Assembly (NCBI GenBank): GCA_049649525.1
Contig: JBARZE010000068.1
Location: forward strand, 1 to 64,000
Length of the DNA stretch: 64,000 nucleotides
Reading direction: 5' to 3'
DNA from: JAAURB01 sp049649525
Lineage (GTDB): Bacteria > Cyanobacteriota > Cyanobacteriia > Cyanobacteriales > Microcoleaceae
Of this stretch, positions 44,329 to 53,825 are shown in pieces. Position 1 is the first letter of the stretch. Each line of letters begins with the position of its first letter. Below the pieces are notes generated by a model. That model had not been told where the DNA came from, searched no databases, and worked only from the letters and a program-made list of their open reading frames with translations. Made by a program: the position numbers and the translations under genes.

Positions 44329-45963
44329 TTAGCGGGGTGATGTCATTTTAATTAAATGTCCTCCAGAATAATAAACCACATCATCCTCAAACGCTTCAAC
44401 TTTTACCTCAACTTTAAAAGATTGACGAGTAGCCCAGTCAAAATCTAAGATTTTAAAATTAGGTGTTTCCAGTCTTTGTTGAATGGGCAAGCTAGGATGC
44501 ATAAAATAAGTGTTAGGTTGCATTAACTGAGCATTATACTGGCTTTGACTGATGGCAGTTACTTCAACTTTATCTTCAATATTTATGACATTGTTGAATA
44601 AGACAAGGGGTAGATATTTAATATTTTTATCTTCACAAAAAAGCTGAGTTGCCGGAAAAAGACCATTTCGATAAATATAAGCTCCCTTAAAGTTATCAGG
44701 AAGATTAATAATAAATAAACTGTTATCTGTGGCGATAGAGTTAATATCTTCTATGATTTGTTGAGAGATTTGACTAGCAATCTTCCAGTTTTTATTAGAA
44801 TGATGTAGATTATTACTGAACAATAATGTCAGGATAGTTAGACTCATTAACAGAATAAATTGATATCGCCAGAGAATTGTAGATATTATGATTGTAAATA
44901 TCATTATGAAAAATACTGATGGAAAATAAAGAAATCTTTCTCCTTGATGATCTTGAAGAGAGACAACTAGGTTAATGATAGGAATAAGAGAAATTAAAAA
45001 AGCTGTAATGAGAAATACTATAAGTTTTGATATTTTTTCGTAATAATTTCCTATCCAAGCATAGACTAACATAATCGTTAGTAAACTAGCAGTTGTTATG
45101 ATAAAAAATAGCTGCCAATCGAAATCTGTAGAATTAGATATGGGAGGAATTAATATTCTTAAAGTGGAGCCTAATCCTCTTAAAATAATAGCTGAATTAT
45201 ATTGAAGATGTACTCCTGAGCCATAGCCGCCAATTAATTGACCGAGTCCTAAATATCGCAGAATTAAGTAAATAGGGAATAAGCTGGTATAAAGTAAGGG
45301 AAACAATATAATATTTTTGATTGATGTTTTATTATCATCAGATTCAGTAAAATAATCATAAATTTCATAACTGAAAATAATTCCCGGATAAATAATAACT
45401 GATTCTTTTGAAAGGAGTGCTAATAAAAATAAAAGATATGAGAATAAAAGATTACGTTTGTTATGATAATTTTTATAGGATAAATAATAAGAAAAAGAAG
45501 CTAAACAAAAACAAGCTGCAACTAAATCAGATCGTGCAGAAATCCAAGTGACTGCTTCTACATGGCTGGGTAATATAATAAACAATAAAGCAGTAATTAA
45601 AGCGGTGATTTTAATTTGCTTCGATGGCAATTGAACTTTATTTAAAAGCTGAGATAAAATTCGATAAATAGAAAATCCACAAATTGCATGAAAGCTTAAG
45701 TTTGTTAAGTGATATCCGATAGAATTTAATCCCCAAATTATATAATCTAGAAATAAAGTCAGAGAAACAACCGGACGGAAAAACACATCCGGTGCAGTTG
45801 TCCATACTCCAAAAGCGCCTCGGGTTTTTATTTGATGCACCCAGTTAAAGTCATCTGCTAAAAAGAAAGAATTAATGACATTAAAATAACTTAAATAGCT
45901 TAGTAAAAAACAGCTTATTAAAATAACAATATTATACCGTGTTTCCCTATTTAGACTCATCAT
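44329..45963 (-). CDS. Polytopic membrane protein, GT-C glycosyltransferase-like
   Basis: 544 residues with about eleven helices, then a C-terminal soluble part of about 130 residues. FFLADDFNWVH in the first loop fits the GT-C DD motif; FRPVVSLTLFLDYIIWGLN and GYHLTNLSFHAICGFSIYRI are typical of the bacterial TMTC/ArnT-like group. Predicted to use a polyprenyl-phosphate sugar and act in the periplasm. Gap of 19 bp after the SDR gene upstream. Acceptor unknown. Confidence 0.75.
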   Translation of the reverse strand: MMSLNRETRYNIVILISCFLLSYLSYFNVINSFFLADDFNWVHQIKTRGAFGVWTTAPDVFFRPVVSLTLFLDYIIWGLNSIGYHLTNLSFHAICGFSIYRILSQLLNKVQLPSKQIKITALITALLFIILPSHVEAVTWISARSDLVAACFCLASFSYYLSYKNYHNKRNLLFSYLLFLLALLSKESVIIYPGIIFSYEIYDYFTESDDNKTSIKNIILFPLLYTSLFPIYLILRYLGLGQLIGGYGSGVHLQYNSAIILRGLGSTLRILIPPISNSTDFDWQLFFIITTASLLTIMLVYAWIGNYYEKISKLIVFLITAFLISLIPIINLVVSLQDHQGERFLYFPSVFFIMIFTIIISTILWRYQFILLMSLTILTLLFSNNLHHSNKNWKIASQISQQIIEDINSIATDNSLFIINLPDNFKGAYIYRNGLFPATQLFCEDKNIKYLPLVLFNNVINIEDKVEVTAISQSQYNAQLMQPNTYFMHPSLPIQQRLETPNFKILDFDWATRQSFKVEVKVEAFEDDVVYYSGGHLIKMTSPR

Positions 45964-45982
45964 AATTTTTACTCAGTTTCTA

Positions 45983-47008
45983 CTAAGAGATTTGTTTTAA
46001 TAACCAAAGTAGCTTTTCTTTAACAGGACGACGATGAGCCGAACCTGCTTTTTCTATAATTAATTGATTATAATTGTTTTTGAACCATTCATAACTTTCT
46101 TGAAACATTTCATCATTTGAATATTTTGGCTTCCAACCCAAATTTAATAAAGGTTCTACATCGAAATAGAAAGGTTTATGATAAGTTAAATAATGCCAAG
46201 GCGCTAATGGACTTAATCCCACTAAATCTAATAGTCTTAGAGTTCCAATTGTCAGACTATCAGGCAAACTTTTAACTTGAGATTCTGTTCCAGCATATTG
46301 AATTAAATGTTCTAAGCCTTCTCGTAACGTCCCAAATCTATCTGTTCCGACGTTATAAATTCCTGGTTTTCCTAAATCTAATGCTAACAAATAGGCATCC
46401 ATTAAATCTAAAGCATGAACAAACTGAAATTGAATATTTCCATTCCCAATTACATAAACATTTCTACTCTCTTGAATCCATTCAAATAATATTTGAAAAA
46501 TACCTAGTCGTCCTTCTCCTAAAATTGTCCGGGGGCGAATGACAATTAACGGTAGTTTTTTTTGTTCACAAACTTCTCTAACCGCTAATTCTCCGGCATA
46601 TTTTGCCCGACCATAAATTTCAATTGGTTTGGGTTTTGTCTCATTTGTAATAGGACAAATTGCATCTCCAAATAAAGCACTAGAACTCATGTGGATAAAA
46701 GATTCAACTCCTGCTTTCGCCGCCGCTTCTGCCGCAATTTGACTGCCTTCTACATTCACTTGCCAAAACTTTTTACCAGATTTTGTTAAAGGTACTAATG
46801 CCACGTTATGATGCACAATATCAACCCCTTGCATCGCCGTTTCAACCCCTTCAATATCCCGAATATCACATTGAATAAATTCAATTTCTTTCGGACGGGT
46901 TTTATCTTCCCAAATATCTAAAATTTTGACTTCTTCGCCTCTTTGATATAGCCGCCTTGCAATCAAATTCCCCAAGAAGCCAGATCCGCCTGTTACAAGA
47001 TGTTTCAT
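45983..47008 (-). CDS. NAD-dependent epimerase/dehydratase (extended SDR)
   Basis: 341 residues from ATG 47008 (GAGGAA just upstream). The NAD-binding motif VTGGSGFLGNLIARRL opens the protein, followed by HHNVA, SSSALFGDA and the YGRAKYAGE active site (Tyr-x-x-x-Lys). Its start overlaps the stop of the upstream gene by four bases (ATGA), so translation is coupled. Likely a nucleotide-sugar or lipid-linked sugar epimerase in the glycoconjugate operon. Confidence 0.88.
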   Translation of the reverse strand: MKHLVTGGSGFLGNLIARRLYQRGEEVKILDIWEDKTRPKEIEFIQCDIRDIEGVETAMQGVDIVHHNVALVPLTKSGKKFWQVNVEGSQIAAEAAAKAGVESFIHMSSSALFGDAICPITNETKPKPIEIYGRAKYAGELAVREVCEQKKLPLIVIRPRTILGEGRLGIFQILFEWIQESRNVYVIGNGNIQFQFVHALDLMDAYLLALDLGKPGIYNVGTDRFGTLREGLEHLIQYAGTESQVKSLPDSLTIGTLRLLDLVGLSPLAPWHYLTYHKPFYFDVEPLLNLGWKPKYSNDEMFQESYEWFKNNYNQLIIEKAGSAHRRPVKEKLLWLLKQIS

Positions 47009-47568
47009 AAACTTCCTCGTTTTTTCCATAAAATCCATCTGCACAAATCGTAAACGAAGGCGGCACATTCGTAAAGGTATTGAATGGGAAGATAGTTATA
47101 AAACCACAGTCGGGGTACAATTGGACGTTGAGTTTGTTGGGGACGACATCCAATCACTTGCTTAATATTAAAGCCACATAAACGAAACATTGCCCAACTG
47201 CGAAGACAATGGGGCGCATTACAATATAAAATAATAGGATGAGTTACTATAATATCCTGTTTTTGTAAATATTTTCGCAGTAACCGGGCGTTATCAAAGG
47301 TATCTAAGTAAGGACAATCTTGGATTTCTGATACTGTTTTTACTTGTAATTCTGGCTGTCTTTGTTTTAAGTAAAATGTGGCATACTCTTCTTCTGAATG
47401 AGGATACTCAAAGGCATTTCCGGGAGTTATAATAATAGTATCTGTCGGAGAAGTAGCCTTTAAAACTTGTTGAAGGACAGCTTCAAAGTAATCTGATAAG
47501 TAAAATGTTTCTTCCGGATGAGAATCAGTTGCCGCCAATCCTTCTGGTACAATAATATGAGTAGTCAT
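47005..47568 (-). CDS. DUF218 (YdcF/SanA/ElyC)-like protein
   Basis: 187 residues from ATG 47568 (TTG 47577 possible). Traits of the DUF218 family: TIIITPGNAFEYPHSEEEYA, then a DT-x-x-NARLLRKYL stretch, then VTHPIILYCNAPHCLRSWAM with an HxxR-like element and a GF turn. The match is partial and by eye. YdcF/ElyC relatives act in cell-envelope maintenance. First gene of the operon that ends with the UbiA gene; its role in that pathway is unknown. Confidence 0.55.
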   Translation of the reverse strand: MTTHIIVPEGLAATDSHPEETFYLSDYFEAVLQQVLKATSPTDTIIITPGNAFEYPHSEEEYATFYLKQRQPELQVKTVSEIQDCPYLDTFDNARLLRKYLQKQDIIVTHPIILYCNAPHCLRSWAMFRLCGFNIKQVIGCRPQQTQRPIVPRLWFYNYLPIQYLYECAAFVYDLCRWILWKKRGSL

Positions 47569-47635
47569 AATACTCAAGTTGGTAAATTGTCAGAATTATA
47601 TCAAGTTGGAGTTGCATTGATCTTTTCCAAATGTT

Positions 47636-48115
47636 TTAAATTTGTTCTTTCCCCACCCAACTGACTCGTTTTTCTGTGGCAAATCCATCTTCTATGGTAG
47701 AATCAGCATGGGAGTTGATGCGAGACTGAACTACAATAAAGCACAAATTGTTTGTATCTGAAGTATTGCGTAAACACCTTTCCCCTTCTGGGTTAACTCG
47801 GACAACGCTGCCTTCCTTAATTGGGAAAATACTGTCATCAACTTGAAATTCTCCTTGCCCTTTAACAAAGATATAAATTTCTTCGTTTAAGCGGTGTTTA
47901 TGATAAAATGGAATAGACTTTTTCGGCGGTAGGTTGTTTAAAGAAACTTCGGCACTTGTGAGATTGATAATTTGATTGAGAAAGACTTTTCCTGAAACTT
48001 TAAAATCTTTTTCTGGAATATTAAAACTGTATTGATGCAGTTGAGAAAAATCTCCTAAATTTACCGCAGCAAAGTTTTTCCCATCTTTAACACTGACAGA
48101 AAGTGGAGTCGTCAT
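47636..48115 (-). CDS. Cupin-domain protein
   Basis: 159 residues. Single cupin barrel (about 55-135) with the two motifs KKSIPFYHKHRLNEEIYIFV (His-x-His ... Glu) and a second strand motif VRVNPEGERCLRN, where the expected His is Arg/Cys-rich, so the metal site may be incomplete. Divergent from the HxlR gene across an 85-bp spacer with two operator-like repeats, so probably under its control. Substrate unknown. Confidence 0.78.
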   Translation of the reverse strand: MTTPLSVSVKDGKNFAAVNLGDFSQLHQYSFNIPEKDFKVSGKVFLNQIINLTSAEVSLNNLPPKKSIPFYHKHRLNEEIYIFVKGQGEFQVDDSIFPIKEGSVVRVNPEGERCLRNTSDTNNLCFIVVQSRINSHADSTIEDGFATEKRVSWVGKEQI

Positions 48116-48123
48116 TTATGATT

Positions 48124-48181
48124 ACTTTTAAATTGCAAGTTACAACTTAAATATAATCATAGTTACTTGTAAAATGCAAGT
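48124..48181. promoter_or_regulatory. Two operator copies in the cupin/HxlR divergent promoter
   Basis: ACTTTTAAATTGCAAGT (48124-48140) and ACTTGTAAAATGCAAGT (48165-48181) agree at 15 of 17 positions and each is an imperfect palindrome (ACTT...AAGT). They are 41 bp apart centre to centre, about four helical turns, so both lie on one DNA face. Likely sites of the adjacent HxlR regulator. Confidence 0.6.
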
Positions 48182-48200
48182 AGCTACTAAAAAATGACTG

Positions 48201-48542
48201 ATGAATCAACCTATTCGTTCGAGTTGTCCCATCGCTTGTACTTTAGATTTAATTGGCGATCGCTGGACGCTGCTAATTATTCGAGATATGATGTTTTTTG
48301 GGAAACAGCGTTTCGATCAGTTTCTCGACTCTCCTGAAGGCATTTCAACAAATATTTTGGCGAGTCGGCTAAAATCCCTCGAAGCATCCGGTTTAGTGGA
48401 AAAAAAGCCTTATAGTAATCATTCCCGTCGTATGAATTATTATCTCACAGAACGGGGAGAAAGTCTACGTCCGCTGCTTAAAATGATGACAAAGTGGGGG
48501 TTAAAACAGCTTGCCGATACACAAATTCCGGAAGTAGACTAA
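48201..48542 (+). CDS. HxlR-family transcriptional regulator
   Basis: 113 residues, a winged-HTH protein with the family N-terminus CPIACTLDLIGDRWTLLIIR (Cys9 in the usual redox or ligand-sensing position) and FDQFLDSPEGISTNILASRL, then YYLTERGESLRPLL. Divergent from the cupin gene; the operator repeats are in between. Probably autoregulated. Confidence 0.9.
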   Translation: MNQPIRSSCPIACTLDLIGDRWTLLIIRDMMFFGKQRFDQFLDSPEGISTNILASRLKSLEASGLVEKKPYSNHSRRMNYYLTERGESLRPLLKMMTKWGLKQLADTQIPEVD

Positions 48543-48554
48543 ACATTATATTGA

Positions 48555-49622
48555 TTATTTTTCTAATCCTCCGTAGGTTTTAAATACCCATTTTAGGCTT
48601 CTTCTCATGCCTTCTTCTAAGGCGATAGTTGGTGAATACCCTAACTCTTTTTGGGCCGTTAAAATTGAACAAGCAATGGTTTTATTAATTTCTGAAAGGA
48701 CATGAATTTTTTGATTGTATAATCCTAAAGATTGTAACGAAGCATCGGCAACAAGTGCCATTTCACTAATTATTCCAGGTAAATTCAAGCGTTTATGAGT
48801 ACAGTTTTGTTTAAATTCTGTTTCTAACAATTTTTCAACTGTATTGACAATTTCATTCATAGAGTATGGACGTTTATCTGCTATCCAATAGGTTTTACCA
48901 TTTGCTTTTTCTGTAATAGCAGCTAATATTAATCCTTGACAAAGATTATCTAAATAAACCATTGAACGTAAATTATTACCATTTCCCGTTATAGGGAATT
49001 TGCCTTGTTGAATGAGTTTAAAAAATAAGGTTTGTCGTTGGGGTTGATTTGTACCATAAAACCAGGGTGGACGAATAATCACTGTTTCTATTTTGCCTAA
49101 TTTCTGCTGTTCTTTTACTGCCAATTCCATCAACATTTTTGATTTACCATAATTCATATAAGGATGATAAGGAGAGGTTTCATCAAATAAATGGTCAGGA
49201 TGAGGATTACAACCACAGGGAGAATTAGAAGATACAATAACTGCCCGTTTTGTCCCTGATTTGATCGCTGAATTTAATAGGTTTTTTGTACCTTCCAGAT
49301 TAATAGAATAAAAATCAGATACTTTTTGCGGATGAATAATTCCGGCGGTATGAAATAAGATAGCATTTTTTGCGTTTTCACAAAAACTATCACAATCTTT
49401 TGGATTAGTTAAATCTCCTTTTATTACTTCTATTTTGTCAGATATTTTAGTCAATACAGAAGCATCTTGATGAGGTAAAATCAGACAGCGGATTTTTAAG
49501 GTGTTTTGGGGTTGACTGAGTTGAGGACAGTCTTTTAAACCTTCTGTTAAGGCTTTAACTAGATTGATTCCTAGCCAACCCAACGCACCTGTTACTAATA
49601 CTTGAGAACAACCTAATTCCAT
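48555..49622 (-). CDS. NAD-dependent epimerase/dehydratase (3-beta-HSD-like SDR)
   Basis: 355 residues. N-terminal VLVTGALGWLGINLVKAL (NAD site), then ILFHTAGIIHP, VSSNSPCG and YMNYGKSKM (Tyr-x-x-x-Lys). Resembles steroid or sterol-type SDRs of the 3-beta-HSD group. It follows the GMC oxidoreductase gene by 10 bp in a three-gene run. The substrate is probably hydrophobic or sugar-like but unproven. Confidence 0.85.
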   Translation of the reverse strand: MELGCSQVLVTGALGWLGINLVKALTEGLKDCPQLSQPQNTLKIRCLILPHQDASVLTKISDKIEVIKGDLTNPKDCDSFCENAKNAILFHTAGIIHPQKVSDFYSINLEGTKNLLNSAIKSGTKRAVIVSSNSPCGCNPHPDHLFDETSPYHPYMNYGKSKMLMELAVKEQQKLGKIETVIIRPPWFYGTNQPQRQTLFFKLIQQGKFPITGNGNNLRSMVYLDNLCQGLILAAITEKANGKTYWIADKRPYSMNEIVNTVEKLLETEFKQNCTHKRLNLPGIISEMALVADASLQSLGLYNQKIHVLSEINKTIACSILTAQKELGYSPTIALEEGMRRSLKWVFKTYGGLEK

Positions 49623-49632
49623 TTTAATAACG

Positions 49633-51075
49633 CTAAAGTTTTCCTAAAAATTGTAAAACATTTCGGCGAGCAATTGCCATGATTGAGCCTTGAGGATTTA
49701 CACCGGGTGCAGTACAGAGTAAACTGGCATCATTAATATAAAGGTTATCAAAATTATGGATTTTACCAAAAGAATTTACAGCACATTTTTGTAAATTTTC
49801 TCCCATTGGGCAACTAGAAAAAATATGAACTGTCATTAAGTTTGTATTGTTTTTGGATAAGGTTTGAGGAATATTACTCAAATTTTGTCGTTTTGCTATT
49901 TTTTTGAATTTAGAAATACTTGGATATAATGCTTCTGCATTTACTTCTAATAAAAGGGAACAGAGTTGATTTAATGATCTCGATAAATAGGTTAAATCTT
50001 GTTGCGTTAAACGGTAACGAACAATAGGATCTTGATAACCGGGAATGCAGCGAATTGAACCTTTTCCTTCTCCTGTAATCATGGCATAATAAATTGCCAT
50101 TTTTTGCCAGTTTTTATGAACTTCTGCGCTATCTTGAGGATAATCATTCATACCAACAGTTAGATAAGGTGGCGAACTAATAGAACAGCCAAAACTATAT
50201 TTAGCAAATTGTTTAACTTGATGAACCGGAACACCCATATCAATACTATTAACAACTTCGGGAAATTTAGCAATCACTTTAACTGTGGGATGCATCTGTA
50301 AAGAATTACCTATATTTTGCTCAATTCCACTACGACGTAATAACGCGGGGGTTTGAATTGCTCCACAACAGATAAACACTGTTTCTGCGATAATTTTAAC
50401 CGGATATTTTGTCTCTAATTTTCCGAGTAATACCCATTTTTTCGATTGTTTTTTAAGACGATTAATTTTAGTATTCTCTAAAAGCTTACATCCAGCATTT
50501 AACGCCCGAGGAATAAAAGTTTTCGTCATCGACTGCCGAGTTCCTTTTGGCGTTTTATTTACATCTATTACTGTGTCATAACGAAACCATCTAGGCACTT
50601 CTACAGCATTCCATCCTAACTGCATCGCCCCCTGATATAACTTCATTGAAGCAGCCGGAGGTTTTCCCGGTAAATTACAGACATGAACCGCTTTTTCACA
50701 GGCTTCAAAATGAGGTTTTAAATCCGTTTCTGTCAATGCATCGACTTCAAATTCAGTTTGCCACTTTTCTAATATTTCTATTGGGGTGCGATGATAAAGT
50801 CCGCTATTAATTTCACTCCCACCCCCCACACAACGCCCCTCAACATACTGAATTTTAGGTTTACCAAAAGCAGCCGTTAAACCACCATTGCGATACTTTT
50901 GTACCATTTCCTGCTTAGAAAAAGGCGCACAAGATTCTAAAGGTAAAAAATCACCTTCTTCTATTAATAAAACATCCCGTCCGGCTTCTGCTAATAAACA
51001 AGCCGTAATGGCTCCCCCTGGCCCCGAACCGATGACCGCAATTTCACAATTAATCGTTTGATTTTGAGTATTCAT
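49633..51075 (-). CDS. GMC-family FAD-dependent oxidoreductase
   Basis: 480 residues from ATG 51075, next to GAGAG; the frame opens at 51096. FAD motif EIAVIGSGPGGAITACLLAE, VGGGSEINSG, and the C-terminal HIFSSCPMGEN and PGVNPQGSIMAIARRN, typical of GMC dehydrogenases and oxidases. The start overlaps the end of the upstream 123-residue gene. No signal peptide. Alcohol or steroid-type oxidation is likely; the substrate cannot be named. Confidence 0.87.
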   Translation of the reverse strand: MNTQNQTINCEIAVIGSGPGGAITACLLAEAGRDVLLIEEGDFLPLESCAPFSKQEMVQKYRNGGLTAAFGKPKIQYVEGRCVGGGSEINSGLYHRTPIEILEKWQTEFEVDALTETDLKPHFEACEKAVHVCNLPGKPPAASMKLYQGAMQLGWNAVEVPRWFRYDTVIDVNKTPKGTRQSMTKTFIPRALNAGCKLLENTKINRLKKQSKKWVLLGKLETKYPVKIIAETVFICCGAIQTPALLRRSGIEQNIGNSLQMHPTVKVIAKFPEVVNSIDMGVPVHQVKQFAKYSFGCSISSPPYLTVGMNDYPQDSAEVHKNWQKMAIYYAMITGEGKGSIRCIPGYQDPIVRYRLTQQDLTYLSRSLNQLCSLLLEVNAEALYPSISKFKKIAKRQNLSNIPQTLSKNNTNLMTVHIFSSCPMGENLQKCAVNSFGKIHNFDNLYINDASLLCTAPGVNPQGSIMAIARRNVLQFLGKL

Positions 51076-51421
51076 AACTCTCAGATTCCCAAGCAAAAAT
51101 AACTAAGCTTTCATAAAATCGAATTAAATCCCGAAAAATACCGAATGGCGACTGTTTACAATCTTCTATTTGTTGCCAACGGACTGTATCCAATTGAATA
51201 TGAAATAAACAACCTCTTCTGAAAAACCCCCAACTATCAAAAATTAAGGTTAACAATATAATCGGTAATCTTAAATAGTCTGGCATTCGACCATGTTGTT
51301 GCAGGACAAACTGCACAATTTGATTATGAGGAAAATCTATATTATTATTGTCATTCTCGCAACGATGATGAATAATAGAATAACATAAGGCAGAAGCTGT
51401 ATTTTCAAACAGTTGGCGCAT
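51050..51421 (-). CDS. Small protein preceding the GMC oxidoreductase, unknown
   Basis: 123 residues; its stop lies 26 bp inside the GMC gene, so the two are translated in tandem. Helical, with a hydrophobic stretch (LRLPIILLTLIFDSWGFF) and a helical C-terminus (FRDLIRFYESLVIFAWES). Some GMC enzymes need a small partner subunit, and this may be one; no homology to gluconate dehydrogenase small subunit is clear. The start at 51421 lacks a strong RBS. Confidence 0.6.
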   Translation of the reverse strand: MRQLFENTASALCYSIIHHRCENDNNNIDFPHNQIVQFVLQQHGRMPDYLRLPIILLTLIFDSWGFFRRGCLFHIQLDTVRWQQIEDCKQSPFGIFRDLIRFYESLVIFAWESESYEYSKSND

Positions 51422-51510
51422 GGATAGAGAGAGAGATTATTTTTAATTATTTCAAGGCAAATTGCTGAATAATATTTTTATTTTAAAGAATAATTCAACT
51501 TTTGACTGCA

Positions 51511-52608
51511 ATGAGTACACTCAATGATATTGTTATATTAGGTGGCGGTTTAATTGGCTTATCCCTTGCCATTGAACTCAAGTTGCGCGGTGCTAACGTC
51601 ACGATTCTCAGTCGTAATATACAGGAATCTGCGGGAATGGCCGCCGCTGGAATGTTAGCCCCCCAAGCCGAAGCAATTGCGCCGGGGCCGATGTTAGATT
51701 TATGCTTAAAAAGTCGCAACTTATATCCCGACTGGACAAGCAAACTCGAAGCGATAACAGGATTAAATACAGGTTACTGGCCTTGTGGAATTCTTGCCCC
51801 AGTTTATCAGATTCCCGAATCCACTCAACAACCTGAGTCAGACAAAACTGCCGCTAAATGGTTAGATAAAGCAGCAATACACCGCCATCAACCCGGTTTA
51901 GGGTCAGAAGTGGTGGGTGGTTGGTGGTTTCCCCAGGATGGGCAAGTGGATAACCGTCGCGGGTTAATGCAAGCCTTGACAGTAGCCGCCCAAGAATTAG
52001 GAATTACTATTCAAAATAATATTGAAATTCAACAAATTTTAACTTCATCCACCGGGGAAGTGATTGGCATTCAAACGAATAAACATACTTTTGCCCGGTC
52101 TCACTATGTCCTAACTGCGGGGGCCTGGACGAGTCAACTGTTACCGCAAATTCCGGTCTATCCGAAAAAAGGACAAATGCTATCGGTAAAAGTGCCAGAT
52201 ACTACAGAAACCTTGCCCTTGCAACAGGTGTTATTCGGCCCCGATATTTATATTGTACCTCGCCGAGATGGCTTAATCGTTATTGGGGCAACTGTTGAAG
52301 ATGTAGACTTTAGCGGCTGTGTAACCGTTGACGGCATTGACACCTTACTTTCCCGCGCCATCAAATTGTACCCTGAATTACGCCACTTTTCCCTACAAGA
52401 CTGTTGGTGGGGATTTCGACCCGCAACCCCAGACCTATTACCGATTTTAGGGCCCAGTCCCTATGTCAATCTCAGCCTCGCAGTAGGTCATTATCGCAAC
52501 GGTATTCTACTCGCCCCCATAACAGCAAAAATCATCGCTAACTCGATATTAGAACAAAAATCTGACCCTTTGTTAAAATCCTTCTGTTGGAGTCGATTTT
52601 CCAGTTAA
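51511..52608 (+). CDS. thiO: Glycine oxidase ThiO
   Basis: 365 residues from ATG 51511 (TTG 51502 also open). FAD motif IVILGGGLIGLSLAIELKLR, then AAAGMLAPQAEA, and the C-terminal YRNGILLAPITAKII element typical of ThiO. It oxidises glycine to the imine used in thiazole synthesis for thiamine. In many cyanobacteria ThiO is fused to ThiG; here no ThiG part follows. Confidence 0.88.
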   Translation: MSTLNDIVILGGGLIGLSLAIELKLRGANVTILSRNIQESAGMAAAGMLAPQAEAIAPGPMLDLCLKSRNLYPDWTSKLEAITGLNTGYWPCGILAPVYQIPESTQQPESDKTAAKWLDKAAIHRHQPGLGSEVVGGWWFPQDGQVDNRRGLMQALTVAAQELGITIQNNIEIQQILTSSTGEVIGIQTNKHTFARSHYVLTAGAWTSQLLPQIPVYPKKGQMLSVKVPDTTETLPLQQVLFGPDIYIVPRRDGLIVIGATVEDVDFSGCVTVDGIDTLLSRAIKLYPELRHFSLQDCWWGFRPATPDLLPILGPSPYVNLSLAVGHYRNGILLAPITAKIIANSILEQKSDPLLKSFCWSRFSS

Positions 52609-52629
52609 ATATCGGGAAACATAAAACTA

Positions 52630-53256
52630 TTGCGTCGAAAAGGTAAATCTCCCAGGGTGATAAAGCTACAAACACGTCCCTACCCCGTCAAAACAAAATT
52701 CGGCTTTCTATCTCGATGGATATTTGCCACAATAGCGGGTTTTGCCATCAGTTTATTTTGGGTTGAAGTTGGTGAAAGACCAGACCTGGGGGTAATGCAG
52801 GGAATTCTAGGCGGACTCGTTATCGGTATTAGCCAATGGTTAGTTTTGCGGCAATATATCACTCAACCCTGGCAATGGATTTTTGCAACCGTTATTGCTT
52901 GGGGAATACTGGGATATAGCCATTTAGGTGTATTAGGTTTCGTTGCCCCTAGCAGCCTCAATTTAGGCTTAAGACTATTTTATGGATGTCGAGATGGATT
53001 TTTAATCGGTTTATGGTTAGGTTTGTGGCATTGGTGGGCCTTGAGAGGGCAAGTGTTAAAATCCCGCCGCTGGCTGTGGTGGAGTCCTTGGTTTTGGGGA
53101 ATTGGACTAGCCCTAGGATGGGGAGTAGGTGGGCTTTTGCGTCAACTAACTGGTATTTTCCTGGCAGAGGTGATTGGCTTAAGTTTAACCTGGGCAATTG
53201 TGGGAGGATGCATGGGAAAATTACTCACTCAGTTATTATGGATTGAGAAAAACTAA
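52630..53256 (+). CDS. QWLVLR-type Trp/Gly-rich membrane protein
   Basis: 208 residues from TTG 52630; a GTG at 52657 is about equally likely. About five hydrophobic helices, Gly- and Trp-rich (GILGGLVIGISQWLVLRQYI, WLGLWHWWALRGQV, WWSPWFWGIGLALGWGVGG). Short QWLVLR-type motifs mark a group of cyanobacterial membrane proteins of unknown function. It follows thiO by 21 bp, so probably one operon. Confidence 0.7.
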   Translation: MRRKGKSPRVIKLQTRPYPVKTKFGFLSRWIFATIAGFAISLFWVEVGERPDLGVMQGILGGLVIGISQWLVLRQYITQPWQWIFATVIAWGILGYSHLGVLGFVAPSSLNLGLRLFYGCRDGFLIGLWLGLWHWWALRGQVLKSRRWLWWSPWFWGIGLALGWGVGGLLRQLTGIFLAEVIGLSLTWAIVGGCMGKLLTQLLWIEKN

Positions 53257-53825
53257 CAGATTTTCTCTCAACAAATTTGCTAAGATAGAGTTAGAAAAGC
53301 TTTAGCTAAGAGAATATAATTAACATCACAAATCCCGATCGCAAACTTTTGAATATTGCTTAATATTTAGTCTATCTTTACGTCTCAAAATAGTCAGAAA
53401 AATCGGGTGATTGCTAAGTCCCACTCTAAATTCATTTATAATAGAAACACAGGGGAATTACTTTAAAAACAATTAACCGATCTGGAAATTCCCTTTTGTC
53501 GTTTTATTCAGGTTTAAGAGTAAATCTTGCATCACATTACCTTCATAAAACAGCCCGAAGCCGATCAATTTATATTCCCTCAATCCTCTGCTTAATTCCC
53601 CATTTTTCTCTCAAACAATAGTTTAAAACAGAAGAACTTATCCTGTTATTTTAATTCTAAGCTGTAAAGTGATATTAGGCGCATATTGCTGAAACTACTC
53701 AACTATAGGGTGTAACATACCCCACATCATAGGGTAATTTCATTTGTTAGTCTCAGGAGTGAGGCTAATACAATTTTCCTATAGTTTTCATTTCTATACT
53801 TTTTATTCACCACCTTGTCATACCA
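53257..53825. other. 569-bp spacer without gene
   Basis: AT-rich, with scattered short repeats around TAGGGTGTAACATACCCC (53705-53722). No ORF, RNA gene, operator or terminator that I can support. Confidence 0.4.
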
